DNA of 64,000 bases from Streptomyces harbinensis. GTDB taxonomy: Bacteria > Actinomycetota > Actinomycetes > Streptomycetales > Streptomycetaceae. Every line of letters starts with the position of its first letter. Position 1 is the stretch's first letter. The stretch covers positions 682,001 through 746,000 of the forward strand of contig NZ_FPAB01000001.1 of assembly GCF_900116145.1 (NCBI RefSeq), given 5' to 3'. Shown here piece by piece: positions 48,747-56,888 of the stretch. The notes beneath the pieces were generated by a model. The model was not told the DNA's origin. It did not search any database and saw only the letters and a program-made list of their open reading frames with translations. The translations under genes were made by a program, and so were the position numbers.

Positions 48747-50121
48747 GTCCGCTCCCATGCCGTACCCGCGAACGCCTCACTGTACTAGAACCCTTGCCCC
48801 GCGATCCGGCCCTGACCGTCACCGACTTGGCCCCCCGGCGGTCGGTGCCCTGGATGCGCCGTCTGCGGTCGTTTCCCGCCCGGCGCATGCGCTCCAGCTC
48901 CTCCCGCAGCTCTCCGCGCCGCCAGGCTTTCGCCCAGCGGCCCGCCGTCACCAGCGGGTCGGCCGGTTCGGGGATGCCCTGGGCCTCGGCCCGGCTGCGG
49001 CGCGACTTGACGGCGGCGGCCATCGCGGCACCGGCCGCCGCCCTGGCGCGCTCGCTCTCGGCCCGGGCGGCGGCGATGGTGGCGGTGGGCCAGATCCGGT
49101 CCACGGCCGCGTTCAGCGCGGCGCCCACCAGCACCGCGAAGGCGGACATGCCCAGCCACAACAGGATCGCCACCGGCACCGCCAGTGACCCGTACATGCT
49201 GGGGCCTTCGACGGTGGCCCGCAGATACGCCTTGAGCGCGTACGCGCACAGCGCCCAGATGGTCAGCGCCACCAGCGCGCCCGGGATGTCCTCGCGCCAG
49301 GGCGAGCGCACCGGCACCGACACGTGGTACAGCGTGGTGAGGAAGGAGACGCACAGCAGCAGGAGCAGCGGCCAGTAGGTGTACCGCAGCACGCCGGCCA
49401 GCTGCGGCTGCCACTCGGCGACGATGCCGGGGCCCAGCACCACGGCGGGCACCGCGATCGCGCCGACCACCAGGCTGACCACGTACATGGTGAACGCCAG
49501 CAGCCGGGTGGTGGCCGGGTTGCGGTGCCCGTCCAGGCCGTACATGACGGTGATGGTGCCGACGAACACGTTCATCGCCCGGGACCCGGACCACAGGGCC
49601 ACGATGAAGCCGAACGACATCACATCGGGGCGCGGCCCGGACATCAGGTCGTTGATCAGCGGGGTGATGACCTCGTCCACCCCGCGCTCGGAGAGCATCG
49701 CGCCGGAGAGGTCCAGGATGTGGCCGCGCACCGTGGGCAGCGCGCTGGTGCCGGCCACCGCGTCCAGGTTGGAGAGCAGCCCGATCAGGCCCAGCAGCAG
49801 CGGCGGCAGCGAGAGCAGCGTGAAGAACGCCGCCTCGGCCGCCATGCCCATCACCCGGTGCTCGGAGCAGGAGGTGATGGTGTCCTTCAGCAGCAGCCAG
49901 GAGAGCCGGCCCTTGGGGATGTTGCGGTAGACCGCGCTGCGCGAGGGGCGCCCGCGCCGCCGGCGCTCCCGCCTCTCCCGTTTCCGGTCCTCCTTCTCCT
50001 GCTTCCCGCCTTCCTTCCGCACGGTCCGCTCCGGTTTCCGGTCACGCTGTGCTTCCCCCCGCTCCGCCGTGCGCTGCGCGCGCTGCCCCGCCGGTATGGG
50101 TACTGACTCTTCGGCGTCCAC
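48721..50121 (-). CDS. YihY/BrkB-family membrane protein
   Basis: A 466-residue protein. About 70 residues of basic, charged sequence open it, then the BrkB core with six membrane segments (AAEAAFFTLLSLPPLLLGLIG onward, SGSRAMNVFVGTITVMYGL) and a 110-residue charged, Arg-rich tail. YihY proteins are envelope proteins of uncertain role, not RNase BN as once claimed. Both tails are much longer than in E. coli. Its 3' end overlaps the start of the orphan XRE gene by 26 bases, so they may be cotranscribed. GTG 50121. Confidence 0.8.
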   Translation of the reverse strand: MDAEESVPIPAGQRAQRTAERGEAQRDRKPERTVRKEGGKQEKEDRKRERRERRRRGRPSRSAVYRNIPKGRLSWLLLKDTITSCSEHRVMGMAAEAAFFTLLSLPPLLLGLIGLLSNLDAVAGTSALPTVRGHILDLSGAMLSERGVDEVITPLINDLMSGPRPDVMSFGFIVALWSGSRAMNVFVGTITVMYGLDGHRNPATTRLLAFTMYVVSLVVGAIAVPAVVLGPGIVAEWQPQLAGVLRYTYWPLLLLLCVSFLTTLYHVSVPVRSPWREDIPGALVALTIWALCAYALKAYLRATVEGPSMYGSLAVPVAILLWLGMSAFAVLVGAALNAAVDRIWPTATIAAARAESERARAAAGAAMAAAVKSRRSRAEAQGIPEPADPLVTAGRWAKAWRRGELREELERMRRAGNDRRRRIQGTDRRGAKSVTVRAGSRGKGSSTVRRSRVRHGSGHGRDKGRD

Positions 50122-50138
50122 GGCCCTAAGTTACGGGC

Positions 50139-51785
50139 ATGACCTCCAGCACTCACAGCGTGGCCAACCAAGTCCCACCCCTGGTGGGACACGACGTCTT
50201 CGGTGCGGACGCCGCGCTGCGCGAAGCCGTGGCGCGGTACAGCACCGACGCCGCCCGCGCGCGGAGCACCGCCGCCGAACTCGGCGAGCTGGGCCGCACG
50301 GCCGGCTCCGCGCGGGCCCAGGAGTGGGGCCGGCTGGCGAACGAGAACCCGCCGGTGCTGCACACCCACGACCGCTACGGCGAACGGGTGGACGAGGTGG
50401 AGTTCCACCCGGCCTGGCACCAGTTGCTGGAGAAGGGGGTGGCGGCCGGGCTCACCGCGGCGTGGCCGCGCCCCGACGGGCACCTGCGGCGCACCGCCGC
50501 GTTCGTGGTGTGGTCGCAGGTGGAGGCCGGGCACGGCTGCCCGCTGTCGATGACGCACGCGGCGGTGCCCGCGCTGCGCGCCGAGCCGGAACTGGCCGCC
50601 GTGTGGGAGCCGCTGCTGACCTCCACCGTGTACGAGCCGGGGCTGCGGCCGGCGGCCGGCAAGGCGGGGGTGCTGGCCGGGATGGGCATGACGGAGAAGC
50701 AGGGCGGCTCGGACGTCCGGGCCAACACCACCGAGGCGGTGCCGCTCGCGGAGGCCGGGGCGTACGCGCTGCGCGGGCACAAGTGGTTCTGCTCGGCGCC
50801 GATGTCGGATGTGTTCCTGGTGCTGGCGCGGGCGCCGGGCGGGCTCACCTGCTTTCTGCTGCCCCGGGTGCTGCCTGACGGCAGCCGCAACACCTTCCTG
50901 ATCCAGCGGCTGAAGGACAAGCTCGGCAACCGCTCCAACGCCTCGGCCGAGGTGGAGTTCGACGGCTCCACCCTGGCCTGGCGCATCGGCGAGGAGGGGC
51001 GCGGGGTGGCCACCATCATCGAGATGGTGGCGGCCACCCGGCTGGACTGCGTGGCCGGCTCGGCGGCGATCATGCGACAGGCGGTGACCCAGGCGGTGCA
51101 CCACGCCCGATACCGCTCGGCGTTCGGCGGGCCGCTGATCGACAAGCCGCTGATGCGCAACGTCCTGGCGGATCTGGCGCTGGAGTCGGAGGCGGCGACC
51201 GCGCTGGCGATGCGGCTGGCGGCGGCGCAGGACCGGGCGGCGGCCGGCTCGGCGGGTGAGCGGCATCTGCTGCGGCTGGCGGTCCCGGCGGCCAAGTACT
51301 GGGTGACCAAGCGCTGTACGCCGCTGACCGCCGAGGCGCTGGAGTGCCTGGGCGGCAACGGCTACGTGGAGGAGTCCGGGATGCCCAGGCTGCTGCGCGA
51401 GTCGCCGCTGAACTCGATCTGGGAGGGCGCGGGCAATGTGCAGGCGCTGGACGTGCTGCGGGCGCTCCAGCGCGAGCCGCAGGCGCTGAACGCGTTCCTG
51501 AACGAGGTCGGGCAGTCCTCGGGCGCCGATCACCGGCTGGACGCGGCGATCAAGGAGGTGCTGACCGAACTGTCCGATCTGGACGGCATCGAGGCGCGGG
51601 CCCGGCGGCTGGTGGAGCGGCTGGCGCTGGTGCTCCAGGGCTCGCTGCTGGTCCGGCACGCCCCGGCGGAGGTCGCGGACGCGTTCTGTGCCTCGCGGCT
51701 GGGCGGGGAGCGGGGGCTGGCGTTCGGGACGCTGCCGAACGGGCTCGACCTGGAAGCGGTGGTGGAGCGGGCACTGCCCGGCTGA
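50139..51785 (+). CDS. AidB-like acyl-CoA dehydrogenase
   Basis: A 548-residue flavoprotein longer than normal acyl-CoA dehydrogenases and close to AidB in layout: GMTEKQGGSDVRANTT near residue 185, KWFCSAPMSDVFLVLA near 212, LGGNGYVEESGMPRLLRE near 405 and an extra C-terminal helical domain. AidB is induced with the Ada alkylation response and binds DNA and FAD. The Ada-AlkA gene is 5.5 kb away. The gene is divergent from BrkB across 17 bases. Confidence 0.88.
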   Translation: MTSSTHSVANQVPPLVGHDVFGADAALREAVARYSTDAARARSTAAELGELGRTAGSARAQEWGRLANENPPVLHTHDRYGERVDEVEFHPAWHQLLEKGVAAGLTAAWPRPDGHLRRTAAFVVWSQVEAGHGCPLSMTHAAVPALRAEPELAAVWEPLLTSTVYEPGLRPAAGKAGVLAGMGMTEKQGGSDVRANTTEAVPLAEAGAYALRGHKWFCSAPMSDVFLVLARAPGGLTCFLLPRVLPDGSRNTFLIQRLKDKLGNRSNASAEVEFDGSTLAWRIGEEGRGVATIIEMVAATRLDCVAGSAAIMRQAVTQAVHHARYRSAFGGPLIDKPLMRNVLADLALESEAATALAMRLAAAQDRAAAGSAGERHLLRLAVPAAKYWVTKRCTPLTAEALECLGGNGYVEESGMPRLLRESPLNSIWEGAGNVQALDVLRALQREPQALNAFLNEVGQSSGADHRLDAAIKEVLTELSDLDGIEARARRLVERLALVLQGSLLVRHAPAEVADAFCASRLGGERGLAFGTLPNGLDLEAVVERALPG

Positions 51786-51814
51786 CCGCGCCCGGCCTGT
51801 GATGGGATGTCCGT

Positions 51815-52396
51815 ATGACGACCACCCCGGCGACCGAGGCCGTGACGTACTGGTATCTGGAGCAGACCGCCCCCGGGGACCTGCGGCCCGCCCGGGAGAT
51901 CGCCCCGGGCGCGCCGGTGCGGATCGAGCGGGCGGCGGTGCCCAGCCCGGAGTTCAGCCGGTTCCTGTACACGGCGGTGGGCCAGGACGTGGCGTGGATC
52001 GACCGGCTGCCCTGGGACCGTGCCCGTTGGCAGGCCCAACTGGAGCGGCCCGGGGTGGAGACCTGGGTGCTGTACGAGCACGGCACCCCCGGCGGTTTCA
52101 TCGAACTGTCCGGCGAGGAGTCCGGGGTGGTGGAGATCGGCTACTTCGGGCTGCTGCCCGCCTTCCGGGGCCGGGGCCTGGGCGGCGCGCTGCTGAGTGC
52201 CGGCACCGCCCGCGCCTGGGATCTGGCCGACCGGACGCCGGGGCACCGGCCGACCGGCCGGGTGTGGCTGCACACCTGCTCCCGGGACGGGGAGCACGCC
52301 CTGGACAACTACCGGCGGCGCGGCTTCCGGGTGTACGACACGCGCACCGCGCAGGAGCCGTACGCGCGGCAGCCGGGGCCCTGGCCGGGTGCGTGA
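51815..52396 (+). CDS. GNAT-family N-acetyltransferase
   Basis: A 193-residue acetyltransferase. The acetyl-CoA loop is YFGLLPAFRGRGLGGALLSA (Q/RxxGxG/A form RGRGLGG) near residue 115, followed by VWLHTCSRDGEHALDNYRRR. The substrate is unknown. It follows the AidB-like gene by 29 bases on the same strand and may be in its operon. Confidence 0.87.
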   Translation: MTTTPATEAVTYWYLEQTAPGDLRPAREIAPGAPVRIERAAVPSPEFSRFLYTAVGQDVAWIDRLPWDRARWQAQLERPGVETWVLYEHGTPGGFIELSGEESGVVEIGYFGLLPAFRGRGLGGALLSAGTARAWDLADRTPGHRPTGRVWLHTCSRDGEHALDNYRRRGFRVYDTRTAQEPYARQPGPWPGA

Positions 52397-52441
52397 CGCG
52401 GCCGTACGGACCGCCTCTCACCGGCCACGTCCCAGCATGCG

Positions 52442-52478
52442 GGACTCCACAGTCCGGATGACGGACGATGGTGGACTG
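52442..52478. promoter_or_regulatory. Three GGACT/AGTCC half-sites before the sir leader
   Basis: GGACT (52442-52446), AGTCC (52451-52455) and GGACTG (52473-52478) form two overlapping inverted repeats: GGACT-CCAC-AGTCC and CAGTCC-N17-GGACTG. They lie upstream of the leader ORF. The last GGACTG is 17 bases from CACGCT (52496-52501), a possible -10. It is a candidate operator for a sulfur regulator. Confidence 0.4.
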
Positions 52479-52508
52479 CCCCGCGCGCCGCGTGCCACGC
52501 TGACCGGC

Positions 52509-52592
52509 ATGTCGCGAGCAGGAACCGCCCTGGTGAGCAGGCGCCACATCGACCTCGGTCGCATGTGCAGCGCCCTGTGTCCGCCCGGCTGA
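52509..52592 (+). CDS. Cysteine leader peptide (27 residues) upstream of sir
   Basis: A 27-codon ORF with two Cys near the end. The core SRRHIDLGRMCSALC matches the leader peptides found here in front of ssuE and cysteine dioxygenase. There is no Shine-Dalgarno sequence. A weak -10 (CACGCT, 52496-52501) would put the start of the RNA at about 52508, directly at the ATG, so it is probably read as a leaderless ORF. Ribosome stalling at its Cys codons when cysteine is scarce would alter folding of the 169-base region before sir. Such leader peptides are known in actinobacteria ahead of sulfur genes. Confidence 0.85.
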   Translation: MSRAGTALVSRRHIDLGRMCSALCPPG

Positions 52593-52662
52593 GCGCTTTC
52601 CGCCCCGCTTTCAGCCCCACCAGCCGACCCCGTTCCCCGACCGCCCGGTGCGTCCCGCGACC

Positions 52663-52755
52663 ACCGGCCGCCTCCCGACGCCTCCGGCCAGCCGGTCCGC
52701 CCCCGCGCGGCCCCGCAGGCGCCGGACCCCTCCTCGCTGCCTGCAGAAGGACCGG
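52663..52755 (+). promoter_or_regulatory. Alternative RNA pairings between leader and sir
   Basis: The segment GCCGGTCC (52691-52698) can pair with ACCGGC upstream (52663-52668), with CGGACC (52723-52728, through GGTCCG 52694-52699), or with GGACCGG (52749-52755) next to the sir ribosome-binding site. The pairings exclude each other. This is the layout expected of an attenuator that closes over the start site, though G+C richness raises the chance of coincidence. Confidence 0.45.
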
Positions 52756-52761
52756 AGAACC

Positions 52762-54456
52762 ATGTCCGAATCCGCGGAGAAACCCGCCGCACCGCCCCGC
52801 CGCAAGGCCGGCCGCCACCGCGGCGAAGGCCAGTGGGCGGCAGGACACTTCAGCCCGCTCAACCCGAACGAGCAGACCAAGAAGGACGACGACGGTCTCA
52901 ACGTACGGACACGCATCGAGACGATCTACGCCCACCGCGGCTTCGACTCCATCGACGGCGCCGATCTGCGCGGCCGGATGCGCTGGTGGGGCCTGTACAC
53001 CCAGCGCCGCCCCGGCATCGACGGCGGCAAGACCGCCATCCTGGAGCCGGAGGAGCTGGACGACGAGTTCTTCATGCTGCGGGTGCGCATCGACGGCGGC
53101 CGGCTGACCACCGCGCAGCTGCGCGTCGTCGCCGAGATCTCCCAGGAGTTCGCCCGCGGCACCGCCGACATCACCGACCGGCAGAACATCCAGTACCACT
53201 GGATCCGCATCGAGGACATGCCGGAGATCTGGCGCCGGCTGGAGGCGGTGGGCCTGTCCACCACCGAGGCGTGCGGCGACACCCCGCGCGTCATCGTCGG
53301 CTCCCCGGTGGCCGGCATCGCCGCCGACGAGATCGTCGACGGCACCCCCGCCATCGAGGAGATCCAGCGCCGCGTCCTGGGCAACAAGGCGTTCTCCAAC
53401 CTGCCGCGCAAGTTCAAGGCCGCCATCTCCGGCTCCCCGCAGCAGGACGTGGCCCACGAGGTCAACGACGTCGCCTTCGTCGGCGTCGAACACCCCGAAC
53501 GCGGCCCCGGCTTCGACCTGTGGGTCGGCGGCGGCCTGTCCACCAACCCGAAGATCGGCGTGCGGCTGGGGGCCTTCGTCCCGCTGGAGGACGTCCCCGA
53601 CGTGTACGAGGGCGTCATCGGCCTCTTCCGGGACTACGGCTACCGGCGGCTGCGCAACCGCGCCCGGATCAAGTTCCTGGTCGCCGACTGGGGCGCGCAG
53701 AAGTTCCGGCAGGTACTGGAGGACGAGTACCTGCTGCGCCGCCTGGCCGACGGCCCGGCCCCGGCCGCGCCCGTCGAGCAGTGGCGCGACCACATCGGCG
53801 TCCACCGGCAGCGCGACGGGCGGTACTACATCGGATTCGCCCCCCGCGTCGGCCGGGTGGACGGCACCACCCTCGCCAAGATCGCCGACCTCGCGGAGGC
53901 GCACGGCTCGGGCCGGGTGCGCACCACCGTGCAGCAGAAGATGCTGATCCTGGACGTGCCCGAGGACCGCGTCACCTCCCTGACCGAGGGGCTCGCGGCG
54001 CTGGACCTCACCGCCGAGCCCTCCCCGTTCCGGCGCGGCACCATGGCCTGCACCGGCATCGAGTTCTGCAAGCTGGCGATCGTGGAGACCAAGGCGCGCG
54101 GCGCCTCGCTCATCGACGAACTGGAGCGCCGCCTCCCCGGCTTCACCGAGCCGCTGACCATCAACATCAACGGCTGCCCCAACTCCTGCGCCCGCATCCA
54201 GATCGCCGACATCGGGCTCAAGGGCCAGCTGGTCACCGACGCCGAGGGCCGGCAGGTCGAGGGCTACCAGGTGCACCTGGGCGGCTCGCTCGGTCTGGAG
54301 CCCGGCTTCGGCCGCAAGGTGCGCGGGCTGAAGGTCACCTCGGCCGAACTCCCCGACTACATCGAGCGGGTGCTGCGCGCCTTCCAGGAACAGCGCGCCG
54401 AGGGCGAGTCCTTCGCCCGCTGGGCGGCGCGCGCCGACCAGGAGGCCCTGACATGA
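52762..54456 (+). CDS. sir: Ferredoxin-dependent sulfite reductase (NirA/Sir family)
   Basis: A 564-residue siroheme-[4Fe-4S] enzyme that reduces sulfite to sulfide with ferredoxin. The cluster-siroheme ligands are Cys430 and Cys436 in MACTGIEFCKLAI and Cys472 and Cys476 in NGCPNSCARIQIADIG. The N-terminal half carries RQNIQYHWI, a siroheme contact. Sulfite rather than nitrite specificity is inferred from the cys genes that follow. ATG 52762 follows GGAG. It is the first long gene of a transcript that runs through the whole sulfate pathway. Confidence 0.93.
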   Translation: MSESAEKPAAPPRRKAGRHRGEGQWAAGHFSPLNPNEQTKKDDDGLNVRTRIETIYAHRGFDSIDGADLRGRMRWWGLYTQRRPGIDGGKTAILEPEELDDEFFMLRVRIDGGRLTTAQLRVVAEISQEFARGTADITDRQNIQYHWIRIEDMPEIWRRLEAVGLSTTEACGDTPRVIVGSPVAGIAADEIVDGTPAIEEIQRRVLGNKAFSNLPRKFKAAISGSPQQDVAHEVNDVAFVGVEHPERGPGFDLWVGGGLSTNPKIGVRLGAFVPLEDVPDVYEGVIGLFRDYGYRRLRNRARIKFLVADWGAQKFRQVLEDEYLLRRLADGPAPAAPVEQWRDHIGVHRQRDGRYYIGFAPRVGRVDGTTLAKIADLAEAHGSGRVRTTVQQKMLILDVPEDRVTSLTEGLAALDLTAEPSPFRRGTMACTGIEFCKLAIVETKARGASLIDELERRLPGFTEPLTININGCPNSCARIQIADIGLKGQLVTDAEGRQVEGYQVHLGGSLGLEPGFGRKVRGLKVTSAELPDYIERVLRAFQEQRAEGESFARWAARADQEALT

Positions 54457-54486
54457 GCGGCACCCGGCGGACGGGAGGACGGCCCG

Positions 54487-54672
54487 GTGAGTGAACGCGC
54501 CGCCCCCCACTACTGCCCCTACTGCGGCGACGAGGATCTGCGCCCCTCCGAGGAGGGACACGGCACCTGGGAGTGCGCCGCCTGCAACCGCGCCTTCCGG
54601 CTGAACTTCCTGGGCCTGCTCGCGAGCGGGCTGCGGCACCGGCCGCCCGGCGGCCACGGGGAGGAGATATGA
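54487..54672 (+). CDS. 61-residue zinc-ribbon protein in the cys operon
   Basis: A short protein with two CxxC pairs (YCPYCGDEDLRPSEEG and ECAACNRAFRLNF), an obvious zinc ribbon or rubredoxin-like site, then a helical tail. GTG 54487 follows GGGAGGAC. Its stop overlaps the cysH ATG (ATGA). Its conserved position between sir and cysH suggests a role in electron transfer or assembly for one of these Fe-S enzymes, but I know of no proven function. Confidence 0.75.
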   Translation: MSERAAPHYCPYCGDEDLRPSEEGHGTWECAACNRAFRLNFLGLLASGLRHRPPGGHGEEI

Positions 54673-55403
54673 CCGGACCCACCACCGACCCCGATCCCAC
54701 CACCGACCCCACCGCCACCGCCGCCGCCCGCCGCGCCCTCGCCGAACGCGCCGGCCGCGAACTGGAGGACGCCCCGGCCCTGGAGATCCTGCGCTGGGCC
54801 ACCGACACCTTCGGCGAGCGGTTCTGCGTCACCTCCTCCATGGAGGACGCCGTGGTGGCCCACCTCGCCTCCCGGGCCCGCCCCGGCGTGGACGTGGTGT
54901 TCCTCGACACCGGCTACCACTTCCCCGAAACCCTCGGCACCCGCGACGCCGTCGAGGCCGTGATGGACGTCCGCCTCATCACCCTCACCCCCCGCCGCAC
55001 CGTCGCCGAGCAGGACGCCGAACTCGGCCCCGCCCTGCACGAGCGCGACCCCGACCGCTGCTGCGCACTGCGCAAGGTGGCCCCGCTGGAGCGCGGCCTG
55101 GCCGGGTACGACGCCTGGGCCACCGGGCTGCGCCGCGACGAGTCCCCGACCCGGGCCACCACCCCGGTCGTCGGCTGGGACGAGCGCCGCGGCAAGGTCA
55201 AGGTCTCCCCCATCGCCCGCTGGACGCAGGACGACGTGGACCGTTACGTCGCCGAGCACGGCGTGCTGACCAATCCGCTGCTCCAGGACGGCTACGCCTC
55301 CATCGGCTGCGCCCCCTGCACCCGCCGGGTGCGGGCCGGGGAGGACGCGCGCGCCGGACGGTGGGCCGGGCGCGGCAAGACCGAGTGCGGGCTGCACGGC
55401 TGA
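54669..55403 (+). CDS. cysH: Assimilatory adenylyl-sulfate (APS) reductase
   Basis: A 244-residue reductase. The [4Fe-4S] ligands of the APS-specific branch are present: Cys131-Cys132 and Cys214-x2-Cys217; the catalytic Cys is 240 in KTECGLHG. FCVTSSMEDAVVAHLA and DTGYHFPETL form the nucleotide site. The CC/CxxC ligands mean it reduces APS directly rather than PAPS, so the CysC kinase next door probably makes PAPS for other uses. The first 20 residues are Thr/Pro-rich and unconserved. Confidence 0.92.
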   Translation: MTGPTTDPDPTTDPTATAAARRALAERAGRELEDAPALEILRWATDTFGERFCVTSSMEDAVVAHLASRARPGVDVVFLDTGYHFPETLGTRDAVEAVMDVRLITLTPRRTVAEQDAELGPALHERDPDRCCALRKVAPLERGLAGYDAWATGLRRDESPTRATTPVVGWDERRGKVKVSPIARWTQDDVDRYVAEHGVLTNPLLQDGYASIGCAPCTRRVRAGEDARAGRWAGRGKTECGLHG

Positions 55404-55425
55404 TGACACGGAAGGGAGGGACCCG

Positions 55426-55980
55426 ATGAGCGAGCAGCGTCCGGACGGTGGTGGCGCCACCGTCTGGCTGACCGGACTGCCCAGCGCCGGCAAGACCACC
55501 ATCGCGCGCGCCCTGGCCGGCCGGCTGGCGCGGGAGGGCCGGCGGGTGGAGGTGCTGGACGGCGACGAGATCCGTGAACACCTGTCCGCCGGGCTCGGCT
55601 TCGACCGCGCGGACCGCGACACCAATGTGCGGCGCATCGGCTTCGTCGCCCAGCTCCTGGCCTCGCACGGCGTGCTGGTGCTGGCCCCGTCCATCGCCCC
55701 GTACGCGGACAGCCGCGAGGCGGTGCGCAAACGGCACGAGGCCGCCGGCACCCCGTATCTGGAGGTCCATGTGGCCACCCCGGTCGGCGTCTGCGCCCAG
55801 CGGGACGTGAAGGGGCTGTACGCGCGGCAGGCGGCGGGCGACCTGAGCGGGCTCACCGGCGTGGACGACCCGTACGAGGAGCCGGCCGCCCCGGATCTGC
55901 GGCTGGTCACCGAGGGCCGCAGCGCCGAGGAGTCGGCCGGCGCGGTGCACGCGCTGCTGGCGGAGCGGGGGCTGGTGTGA
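55426..55980 (+). CDS. cysC: Adenylyl-sulfate kinase
   Basis: A 184-residue P-loop kinase that converts APS and ATP to PAPS. Walker A is TGLPSAGKTTIARAL (residues about 16-30); LDGDEIREHLSAGLGF and DRDTNVRRIGFVA are the APS-binding segments. The ATG follows GGAGGGACCCG. It overlaps cysD by 4 bases (GTGA). Confidence 0.95.
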   Translation: MSEQRPDGGGATVWLTGLPSAGKTTIARALAGRLAREGRRVEVLDGDEIREHLSAGLGFDRADRDTNVRRIGFVAQLLASHGVLVLAPSIAPYADSREAVRKRHEAAGTPYLEVHVATPVGVCAQRDVKGLYARQAAGDLSGLTGVDDPYEEPAAPDLRLVTEGRSAEESAGAVHALLAERGLV

Positions 55981-56888
55981 GCGGCAACGAACCGTACGCG
56001 CTGACCCATCTGGACGTGCTGGAGTCCGAGTCGGTGCACATCTTCCGGGAGGTGGCCGGGGAGTTCGAACGCCCGGTGATCCTCTTCTCCGGCGGCAAGG
56101 ACTCCATCGTCATGCTGCATCTGGCGCTCAAGGCGTTCGCGCCGGCGCCGGTGCCGTTCGCGCTGCTGCACGTGGACACCGGGCACAACTTCCCCGAGGT
56201 CATCGACTACCGCGACCGGATCGCCGAGCGGCACGGGCTGCGACTGCACATCGCCTCCGTGCAGGAGTTCATCGACCGCGGCGAACTGCGCGAACGCCCC
56301 GACGGCACCCGTAACCCGCTGCAGACCGTGCCGTTGCTGGACGCCATCCGCTCCCACCGCTTCGACGCCGTCTTCGGCGGCGGCCGGCGCGACGAGGAGA
56401 AGGCCCGCGCCAAGGAGCGGGTGTTCTCGCTGCGGGACGAGTTCGGCGGCTGGGACCCGCGCCGCCAGCGCCCCGAGCTGTGGCAGCTGTACAACGGACG
56501 GCACGCCCCGGGCGAGCACGTGCGGGTCTTCCCGCTGTCCAACTGGACCGAGCTGGACGTGTGGCAGTACATCGGCCGGGAGAAGATCGAGATCCCCGCC
56601 ATCTACTACGCCCACGAGCGCGAGGTGTTCGCCCGCTCCGGCATGTGGCTGGCCCCCGGCGGCTGGGGCGGCCCGCGCGAGGGCGAGCGCACCGAGCGCC
56701 GCCTGGTGCGCTACCGCACCGTCGGCGACATGTCCTGCACCGGCGCCGTCGAGTCGGACGCGGCCACCATCGAGCAGGTCATCGCCGAGATCGCCGCCTC
56801 CCGCCTCACCGAGCGCGGCGCCACCCGCGCCGACGACAAACTGTCCGAGGCTGCCATGGAGGACCGCAAACGCGAGGGGTACTTCTGA
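55977..56888 (+). CDS. cysD: Sulfate adenylyltransferase subunit 2
   Basis: A 303-residue subunit with the PP-loop FSGGKDSIVMLHLAL near residue 40, HVDTGHNFPEVIDYRD near 65 and GGGRRDEEKARAKERVFS near 135. It adenylates sulfate to APS using ATP, driven by GTP hydrolysis on CysN. GTG 55977 overlaps cysC's stop, and its own stop shares a base with the cysN ATG. Confidence 0.95.
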   Translation: MSGNEPYALTHLDVLESESVHIFREVAGEFERPVILFSGGKDSIVMLHLALKAFAPAPVPFALLHVDTGHNFPEVIDYRDRIAERHGLRLHIASVQEFIDRGELRERPDGTRNPLQTVPLLDAIRSHRFDAVFGGGRRDEEKARAKERVFSLRDEFGGWDPRRQRPELWQLYNGRHAPGEHVRVFPLSNWTELDVWQYIGREKIEIPAIYYAHEREVFARSGMWLAPGGWGGPREGERTERRLVRYRTVGDMSCTGAVESDAATIEQVIAEIAASRLTERGATRADDKLSEAAMEDRKREGYF

